DNA from: Rhynchosporium graminicola
Taxonomy: Eukaryota > Ascomycota > Leotiomycetes > Helotiales > Ploettnerulaceae
Direction: 5' to 3'
DNA length: 64,000 nucleotides
Assembly: GCA_900074885.1 (NCBI GenBank)
Contig: FJUW01000011.1
Coordinates: 744,001 to 808,000, forward strand
Part shown: piece after piece, positions 56,231 through 64,000 of the stretch
Numbering within the stretch: position 1 is the first letter of the stretch
Layout: each line of letters opens with the position of its first letter
Position numbers and translations under genes: made by a program
The notes under the pieces: model-generated
Database searches by the model: none
The model's input: only the letters and a program-made list of their open reading frames with translations
What the model was told of the DNA's origin: nothing

Positions 56231-56445
56231 TTATTTAAAGAGGAGAGAAGAGAGAAGGTTAAGAGTTATATAGAGGAGTTATCTAGCGCTATACCCTGTA
56301 TTCTAGCCTTACTAATAATAAAGAAGAATCAGAATAAAGGTGAATCCTGAAAAGAGCGCCTTACTAGCGCCTCGCTAAAGTATCGCTAGCTAGGGTATTT
56401 TAATACCTTCACTTTTAGGATAGAAGTGTTTAAGAGGGGAGATAT

Positions 56446-56627
56446 TATAATAGGTCTATACGCTTAGTGCCTCCTACTCTTATATTTCAGAATTAGAGAG
56501 GAAGGAAGAACCTTCTCTCCTTAGTAATTAGTTTCTATATTAACTAGATTATTACTAGCGAACCTCTAGCGACTATTCCACTATTCCATTATGCCTATTT
56601 ACCTCAGCGTACTAAGTGATTATTACA
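56446..56627 (+). repeat. 3' LTR of the outer retrotransposon
   Basis: 182 bp, TATAATAGG start (RIP-changed TG) and TTATTACA end, followed by the GTTGC duplication. Confidence 0.92.
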
Positions 56628-56786
56628 GTTGCTTCGGTTGCCTTTTAATTTCCTGGTCTTTTGTTGTAGGATACGTAACCGGCATATCTAGCTCTGAGTC
56701 TGCGCTCTAAGTAAAGCTCGTCGACAATTAGAACGGTGTCTGATCATCCAATTGACTTGCAAAAAGGTAACGTTGAGTTATCAGAC

Positions 56787-57065
56787 TACAATAGTCAGGT
56801 CATCTTCTGTTGTGCGCGGCCGCTTATAGTCGGTGAAAGCAAGTGTCCGAGGAAAGCAAGTGTTCGGCGGAATTGTCCTCACTAAAACTTCACTAAAAGT
56901 TTAAGGATTTTATTACCCGAAGAATCTCGAAAGGAGCCCTGTAAGAGCATTAACAGTAAAATCCCCTGTACGGGGTAAAACTGCCGGACACTTACTTTCC
57001 CCGGATACTTGCTTTCACCGACTGTAAGTGGCCGAGCACAACAGAAGGTGATCCGACTACTTGTA
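56787..57065. mobile_element. 279-bp element with ~80-bp terminal inverted repeats
   Basis: The ends TACAATAGTCAGG and, from the right, TACAAGTAGTCGG lead into matching inverted arms that include TCTTCTGTTGTGC, AGTCGGTGAAAGCAAGT and CCGGGGAAAG blocks, about 80 bp per arm with roughly ten differences. Non-coding. A foldback or MITE; class not determined. It lies 155 bp right of the outer retrotransposon. Confidence 0.75.
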
Positions 57066-57685
57066 TTAGTATCTATTTAGGTAGTGGATGTAGAATGATC
57101 TACGACTAGAAGTGGTAAGGTATAATTTCTAAGGCAGGGCTTGCATACCACTAATCCACTCCGTCAATACCGAAAGGGGAGGTGGTAGTGCTGTGGGTCT
57201 CTGGGGGAGGCTAAACCGACGATCATGTGCTTCATGACTTGGTGCACTCAGACATAGGCCAAGAGCGTTGTTATGGTGGTCAGAAATCTGGTGTCGACAC
57301 TGTGATTTGCCGACTGTACCAAAGTAGGAAGAATCTTTACGCAAGACTTTGAACTTTCAGTAGAGTACGTCGTTTCCTAAGGTACTAACTGAGGACCAAA
57401 GATCTGCCATGTATGCATGTTGTGAGAAGTCTAAGGTCTCAAGTGATTACAAGTACCAAGTTCCAAATTTCAGTTCCCAGAAAGTAACGTCTGGCACAGC
57501 AGGACACAGGCAAACAATCCTCCACTATTCTATAGGACATAATAGACCCATCCTCATGTATATAGGATCTTCGGTATTAAATTCCAGCTAAAACCTTGCT
57601 TCACTACGTACACAGCTACGATTCGCTTTCCCCCAGGACCAACGTAACGTCCTTATCAGGCACAATACAGCACAGGGATAGCCTC
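57066..57685. other. Intergenic, 3' flank of the OPT gene
   Basis: No gene seen; short ORFs only. Confidence 0.5.
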
Positions 57686-60601
57686 CTAGTGGAACTGTCC
57701 AATGCCAGGGCCAAAGTGTGCGCCCTCATCGAGCACAAATCGAGTGCAAGGCGACCCTTCACACCCCTGACTGACGACGTTATTACCCCACCAGTCCAAC
57801 TCAACTTCGCTCCACTGCAGTGCGAAGAATATGACAACACCACAAATTGCAATGGCAGTCGACCAAGATGCCGAGAGAATATAGTTGTACTGTACGGACA
57901 GTCAGTTGACCACAGAGTTGAACATCAGGGTACGCTTGCTTACCTTGGACCAGAAGTCGAGATACTTTCTCTTCATGTACACCATACTAAACCAACCGAG
58001 CGGAACCGCAGGCCACACATAGCTCAGATTGTAGGGCGCCCAGGTGAGCGCACCATAAAACATGACAACAGGATGAATCTGTCTCAGCCAATTCTGCTTT
58101 GGGAATTTCTTCTGCGCGTAGTAGATTATGATAGGGACAGCCAATCCGATAGGGAAGCCAACAAGCAGAGCGGAGTACTGTCCATTCTTACCGAACATCT
58201 TGTGCGGACCGAGAGTGCCCCACAGCACAGCTGCGGTGAAGAATGTGTTGATACCTGGGCAAGTGAACTTATTCACTTGATCGGGTGTGCATACATCTTT
58301 GATTTGGTTGATCTGAAAGTTCAGGACACCAATACAGACAAACGTTGACACGAATGTGGCAGCCAACTGGGCGCAAAATGTGTGTCGAGGTGGGATCTTG
58401 ACGTAATGGGCGAGTTTCAAGTCATTGGTGAACGCAATCGCGTTTGCACATGTTACGTAGCCGAAACATTTGAAATAGTTCATGGCCAGAGCATTTCCGG
58501 CGACAAAGGAACCGCCGATAAACTCAGCCAAGACGTTCAGAGTTACTTCAACTCCGGTCATGGCTGTGATGATCCCAATAGGCACGACAAATATAAGGCA
58601 GAGGAAGATGCCGTAAAACACGACACCGACAGACGTGTATGTCTCCCAGCCAGCGATACCAGCACATGCTACTGCGATAGCAGTCACCAGAGTTGCAAAG
58701 TACCACCACTCGGAGACTATTGTGTGTCAGCTACATGTTGCTTCCGCACACTATTTTGGGCTTACCTTCGGGGTACTTGGACATGAGTTTGTTGTGGATA
58801 TCCACGTACTCCTCCTGATTGTACGATTTCTGCCTCCTGATACTTTTGTATAGATTTTTGAAACCCATCTTGATCTCGTGACCATGGTAGAGGTAGGCGT
58901 ACGAGATGGCAGCGGCGTAGATGCCAAAAAATGCGAGGTAAATGACGAGATTTGCAGCGCCAAGGTATGCAGGTGAATAGGCCTCGTATTTCGTGGGATC
59001 GAAAATCCCCCTGGCGTCAATCGCACGTGAAACATTGTAGCGTTCCCCAAAGCGGTCCCAGACCCGGTTAGTGTTGATGGGGAGATATGACGTGTTATAA
59101 GTGTTGGTGTAGTAGAGCCCGAGGATGACGAACATGAAGATGAACATTCCCAAGAACTTATTGAGAGTGCTGAAAAATGGTACCATGAACGGGTCTTGGG
59201 CATCGAAAAGCAAGACGTTCCAGTCAAAGGTAGGGAAAGGGTTGAGTCCAAGACCAGTGTTAAAGCCAGTAATTGTCGTCAAATTGACATTGTTAGGTGC
59301 GATCCAGGTGATCCAACTGAATGCCGAAAGGGCAGTAAAGATATAGTCGGGGAACCAAAACCACACGAACATAGCTGCGAATGTCCAAGCGAAAAACTTG
59401 AGGCGAGACATGGTAAAGATCTTCTTGAAGAAGGGGCTTACGACAGCTATTTCTAACATCAGTGTGATTCTCCTGAAATCATTCAAATGGTGTAGACTTA
59501 CGTTCGTTCTTCTCCGTGTGGAAAGTAGAATTCAGAGCAATGGTTACCAGAGACGCGGGCCAGACACAGTACGACGGGAAAACAAGGAACCGTCTACAGA
59601 TACCAGCAATACCGTAACCACTGAAATTTGTGCCAAGAGAAATAAGGATTTGGTAAGCAAATCCTCTGGCATATGACTGATTGAAGTAGAGCGGGAGGAC
59701 TTGGGTCCAGATGATGTTGTCCGTGTAGGGTGTCGAAGATCCCACGTTCGCCATAATTGTGATTAACATATGCTCCTTCCTGGAGAACTTTCCAGGGTTC
59801 AAGGAATGACGGACGCCAAATAGAGTGAAGCCGATGTCAGGAAGCCAAGTTGCAGCAGCTCGACCAATGGGGTAGGATAGCAATTGAGCAACGTTGGACC
59901 CGACGCTGATGCTAGGTTGACGAATTGAGAACAGCTGATTGATGAATGAAAGAGCGACGACAAAAAAGAGCCCAATACCCCAGGCACGAATCGTAGAGGA
60001 GGGCATGCTAGGGTCGTCGGTGTTGTCGACCACAGCTCGGACTTCGGCGTATGGACTGTTCCCAGTGATGAGTGCAGCCTCGGTCTTCATCTCCTGAATC
60101 AGGTGCGCGTGTTTCTCAGGGTTTTCAAAGACGTCGCTGTTGCCAAGAAACTCTTGGATACGCTCGACGACTTCGATGGGAAAGTTGGGATCCTTCTGAT
60201 GGATTTTCATCACCTTTATCATGATCTATTGGCCATGACTTAGCCGTGCTCCAGGGAACCAAGGGAAGGAGCTTCTGATAACTTACTTCGCGAGTTTGTT
60301 CGAGGTCAAGATTCTTGGCATCCTCCTGAGCCTTGAGAAGATCTTCTCCGGTAACATTGAGCTCTCTGTGTATATGTGTTATTCAAGAACACCTGTTAAC
60401 TGAAAGGGTTGCCATACTTTTCGTATCGTTCAACAGAAATTTCGTCCACCGAGGCGACTGTTTGTATTGCCAACTTCATTCACGTCATGATGTGTAGTAG
60501 AGCTAGGCTATTTCGGTTCAACTTACCTTGGGCACCTTCTTCTCATCACTGCTACTGTGGTAGAGTGATGGTGCTTTTTGCACCACCTCGTTTGTCGACA
60601 T
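57686..60601 (-). CDS. Oligopeptide transporter, OPT family
   Basis: Seven exons on the minus strand: 60601-60527, 60473-60418, 60365-60287, 60225-59502, 59446-58766, 58716-57944 and 57889-57686; introns 49-61 nt; 863 residues. OPT proteins are proton-coupled plasma-membrane importers of tetra/pentapeptides and glutathione-like substrates. Landmarks: ELNVTGEDLLKAQEDAKNLD and QKDPNFPIEVVERIQEFLG (cytosolic N-terminus), NQLFSIRQPSISVGSNVAQL, GFAYQILISLGTNFSGYGIAG, FAAMFVWFWFPDYIFTALS, FNTGLGLNPFPTFDWN, KIPPRHTFCAQLAATFVST, and a C-terminal FGPGIGQFH. About 14-16 membrane segments. At two introns the obvious acceptor breaks the frame and a slightly later or earlier AG restores family sequence (LAIQTVASVDEIS; EKNEPVVSPFFKKIF); those are used here. 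All exons are open, so the gene looks functional. Confidence 0.92.
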
Positions 60602-63600
60602 GCTGATCGACAACTACCTGTTTGGTCGAATCTTGGTAGTCTGGTGGCCGTCGCGCCGATGGAGGAAACACAAAGGAGCTACCGACGTCTTTATGTTCCC
60701 CTTCCTGTGATATCACACAATCTAAGTCGGGACAGAGGGTGGGTAGCAAGCATTCAAGCCCCAGACTAAGTTCAACCTAGGGTCGTTCTATGTAACCCTA
60801 AAGTACTCATCTTGAGATAGCAGGTTCACATAAGAACTCTATGATCTGATTGGTCTAAACACTTGATTGGGATACAGCTAGTAAGGAAGTTGCAATTTAA
60901 CCTCAATCTCGGCTTCGAATCCTAAAGTGGCTACCCTCATTTGGAAGTTCGAAACCTGAAAACGCAAGAGAGGAGCGCCGGATTATGTCGTCTTTTCGTA
61001 CAATCATTGCATCAGATACGAGGTCTGACAACTACGCAGATATCAACATGGCACTACGTTGGACATAGCCGAGACACGATTCGCGTAGTGGGAATAGCTC
61101 AGATGGATCTTAACGCCATCGACGGCAACGTGATGATATTGAATCTGCATGCCAGGTTTGTTATAACTGGAGCCAACTGCTGGGGCCGCGAGACACTGCA
61201 AGTGGTTTAAGGAGATTCTCAGCAATCTTGCAGCTAAATGTCGGCACTTGTCCCGAATAAAAGTGTAGATCTGAGCCTATTCCGACGAGTAAAGAAACAG
61301 AACCTCTTTATCAGGCTTATCGGCAACATAATACAGATAGCAGATACTGAAACGTTGAAGGGCATCGCCAAGGAAAATATAATCAACTGATTATATCGGC
61401 AAATTCGAATCGCCGACGAAAATAAACCTTCTCAAATTGCATATCTTGTTTACCTGACCACAAAAGACTTATCGATGTTTGCAAAGACACGACCGGACCT
61501 CCCGGGTCCAGATAGCGCTACCATCCACACTTAGGTTGTAACGCTATAGTTAAGATTGAAAAATCGAAAATTCACGAATGCGTAAGTCTGTGATGAAACA
61601 AGGAACACTAGTGACAGTAAGAGAAGCGCCGTACATATGCACTTGCTCGAATACTCGTCGGAGCTCAAGATTGAAGAATGATAAAGATAGCAGCCAACTA
61701 CCGTAGTTTCAGACAAATGGTTGGTCCAGGCAAAAGCATGTTTGGGAGGGCCGATTAGAGTTTCCAAGGGGGAGGGGCTACCCCGCCAGAAGTTGTTATC
61801 GGAGTCCTTGCTCTCCAGAATAATTTCAAGATGCTTCCAGAGCATGCATCGTAGCCGAAAGGAGAAGGTGGACATGTTGACTTTCGATGGTTGGTTGAAC
61901 CGATATCTCAGACTGAATATTTACCCCGCAGACAAACAAGTCCGAAGGTTTCCGGAATGCATGGAACATAAATGTGTTCCTCAGATAAGAGTTGGTGTAT
62001 GGTATGGCCAGTAACATAGGTGCTCTATGTTGAATTTCGGCTGACGTGGACAGATCTGGAGAGGGTTGCGAAGAGTTGAACTCTCCCTTTCTACTCTAGT
62101 AGATATCTCATGCTCTGATAGCTGTGTATCGATTTTTGGATTCCCTGGTCTGATTAAAATCTTCGGGGCTATGCTCATTGATTTGCTGCCAGACCTGATA
62201 TGCTGAAGCGGCCATCCATGTGTTATGGCCCTTTCCGTTGTCTGTGCAACACAATCCCCAGTCCGGGGGTCACTTTCGTAACTGCGTTTGAGTCTACCTC
62301 TATGAATATAGATGCATGGCCAGACTCCGAACCACCGGGGCTAGCCAAGATGAACGCTTATCCATCTTATATAAAGTCTCTTGATGATCACTGGCCTGTA
62401 CATCGGGACATGAATGTACTGAGCAGGTTCGAAGCATGGCCCTTCAAGAAATCGACTAGATCCAATCCTTGCGCAGTCAGGCTAGCAGGCAGCTACATGC
62501 GGTTTCTACCGAGGTACAGGCCATAAGTTTAGGCTCCCGCCCTGGTTTGCAACTCCAGAAGATCTGAACACTATGTTAGCGCCAGCTGAGTCTGATTGTT
62601 GTATGCATAGGGAACTCGATATGTACGGGTACACTTCCTTGTCCGCTTTCCGAGGGAGAATTCGTCTTCGCCACCTGCGATGACACCACGTCAATCAAGT
62701 AGCTCAGTCAATTATTTTCTTACAAAAAGAGGTTTTCAGTCCCGTCTGAAAGCTTCTTGGCCTGGTGCGTCTTCAGATACTTTCAAGGTGGTGATGCCGA
62801 GGTTGAACACGTGGCTCGAGACACCGCAAGGGAGGTAATGTAGCCCGGACCGGCCAGCTGGTCACGCCATACCGCTCCCAGCAATGTAAGGTGTCTCTCT
62901 TGAGTTTGTAATCGAGCATCGTCCTGAGTCCATCGGCGATGCTCATCGACAAAACTGATGATATCGTGGATCATGTCGACTGTTTACGATCCCGCGAAGT
63001 CAAAATGAAGTGCGAAAATCGCCTGAAGATTGATGGCGGATATGAAGCTTGTTCGTAACATCCTTCGACTATGAGCTCGTACGATTCTCGAGGGATAATG
63101 GGTCCTTATAGCAAATCTTCGAGACCCTTGCTCCTCGAGATTAAGTCCGAAAAACAAAGCTGACTCGAGAATAAGCTCGGGCGAGCTTTCATCCGCACAA
63201 CGGAATCGATTTTTTGCTCATTAGGCCATAAGACGCATTTTCCTTTCAAACGATACCCGGGAATCAGCTTTGCTACCCTGTCACTCAAGATTATATCGCC
63301 TCCTTATGCTTCGTACTCGACTTAGTATTTACAGCATTATCCACAACTCTTATCCACAAATTGAGAGACGCGAAGAGGGGCTTTTCAATACTACTCACGC
63401 AATTCCGAGTATCCTAAGCCTCATTGCAGCACAATTGTTACTCCATTGCCCATTGCATCTCAGGGTGGTAAGTCAAGATGTTAGACAATTCGCTGGCCGG
63501 CGTGCGACAGCCTCGTCTTATCGCATGATCGCCCCCTGCTTCATTTGGATCCCTTGATACAAGAATAGACGTGGGTGTTAGAATTTGGTATGGATACAGC

Positions 63601-63640
63601 TGTACTTAGAACTACTATGACTTAGCGTATACTATATCAA
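60602..63640. other. Gene-poor region, no supported gene
   Basis: Upstream of the OPT gene, then about 3 kb in which ORFs of 60-114 codons occur on both strands (for example 62200-62526 plus, 61531-61875 minus, 62974-62783 minus with HDIISFVDEHRRWTQDDARL). The last has a helix-like look but no partner exons or motif. None is supported well enough to call. Confidence 0.4.
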
Positions 63641-64000
63641 GTGCAGAGTTTCCTGAACATCTGTCTAATACGTATATTTAATATAATTCTATTATAATAG
63701 AAATTCTAAGTGTCTATTTTATGTGTCTATTATTCTAAGACGGGTTAATTATTATTATATTATTAGAATAATGAATGTTCAATGCAGTATCACGTGGCAA
63801 TCCAATCGAGACTAGAACTAGTATATAGGCCTCGGATATTATAGAATATCTAGGATATTCTTAGGTAGAAAAACGGGTTAGGGTTAGAAAAATATTAAGG
63901 TTATAAGGAAAAAAAAAAAAAAAATAATACCTATATTACTCTTTAGTACTTATTTTTCTATATTATAAAAAAAAAAATCAGAATTTATTAATAAGAGGTA
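63641..64000. repeat. Start of another AT-rich, repeat-derived block
   Basis: Composition drops sharply to AT-rich with poly(A)/poly(T) runs (63909-63925, 63965-63980) and includes GGGTTAGGGTTAG at 63876-63888, two telomere-type TTAGGG units. No termini or coding traces are visible in the part shown. Confidence 0.5.

Larger units (their letters stand above)
40999..56627 (+). mobile_element. Ty3/gypsy-like retrotransposon with two nested LTR insertions, RIP-degraded
   Basis: Bounded by 182-bp LTRs (40999-41180, 56446-56627) beginning T(G/A)TAATAGG and ending TTATTA(C/T)A, with a perfect target duplication GTTGC at 40994-40998 and 56628-56632. A purine run (AAGAGGGGAGA) sits before the 3' LTR. 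The coding order on the plus strand is gag, protease, reverse transcriptase, integrase, chromodomain-like tail. Elements at 42558-49106 and 52548-54776 are inserted into it; without them and their duplications it is 6841 bp. The whole block is very AT-rich, poor in CpA, and full of TAG/TAA at Gln/Trp positions. It cannot be autonomous. Confidence 0.92.

Noticed and set aside
57596..59456. Plus-strand ORFs up to 250 codons
   Set aside because: They are antisense shadows of the OPT transporter exons, which carry clear family motifs on the minus strand.

Overview
The window is nuclear DNA of a filamentous ascomycete (Pezizomycotina). The intact genes have short introns (about 45-130 nt) with GTAAGT-like donors, and the gene families are typical: heme synthase with heme-regulatory CP motifs, Rvs161-type BAR protein, OPT and MAL-type transporters, small secreted cysteine-rich proteins. 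Ordinary gene-bearing DNA alternates with very AT-rich blocks of transposon relics in which TAG/TAA stand where Gln or Trp codons are expected, the signature of repeat-induced point mutation (RIP). A leotiomycete-like fungus is my guess from overall gene flavour, not a proof.

Layout. 1-975: 5' part of HEM1 (minus strand, runs off the left edge). 976-10300: gene-poor, with a decayed gene (3056-3821) and an RNase H gene (7576-8364) preceded in the same frame by a C2H2-like ORF. 10300-18500: a small-secreted-protein compartment (a frameshifted gene, an intact 8-cysteine gene, a decayed relative of it, and a gene matching the CS-alpha-beta defensin cysteine pattern), interleaved with a Tc1 relic, MITEs and a full-length RIP-degraded pogo-like transposon. 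18500-24000: hypothetical ORFs, a Cys-rich GPI-like protein and two broken copies of conserved fungal genes, one split by a 125-bp TG...CA element. 25200-31200: the conserved core (DUF6640-like membrane protein, AIF/FSP1-like oxidoreductase, Rvs161 and a small basic protein divergently arranged). 35700-40650: a dead GH27 alpha-galactosidase facing an intact alpha-glucoside-type sugar permease.

40999-56627 is one Ty3/gypsy-like element with 182-bp LTRs and a perfect 5-bp target duplication, enlarged to 15.6 kb by two younger LTR insertions (6549 bp and 2229 bp), each with its own perfect 5-bp duplication. Removing both leaves a 6.84-kb element with gag, protease, RT, integrase, a chromodomain-like tail, and an extra ORF on the opposite strand before the 3' LTR. 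A 279-bp long-TIR element follows. 57686-60601 is an intact seven-exon oligopeptide transporter. The right end is gene-poor and becomes AT-rich again.

The most interesting points are the defensin-like gene, whose last two cysteines depend on a GC-AG intron; the 125-bp TG...CA elements carrying a tRNA-like A box; the antisense ORF in the outer retroelement; and RIP-like nonsense changes in apparently single-copy genes lying among repeats.
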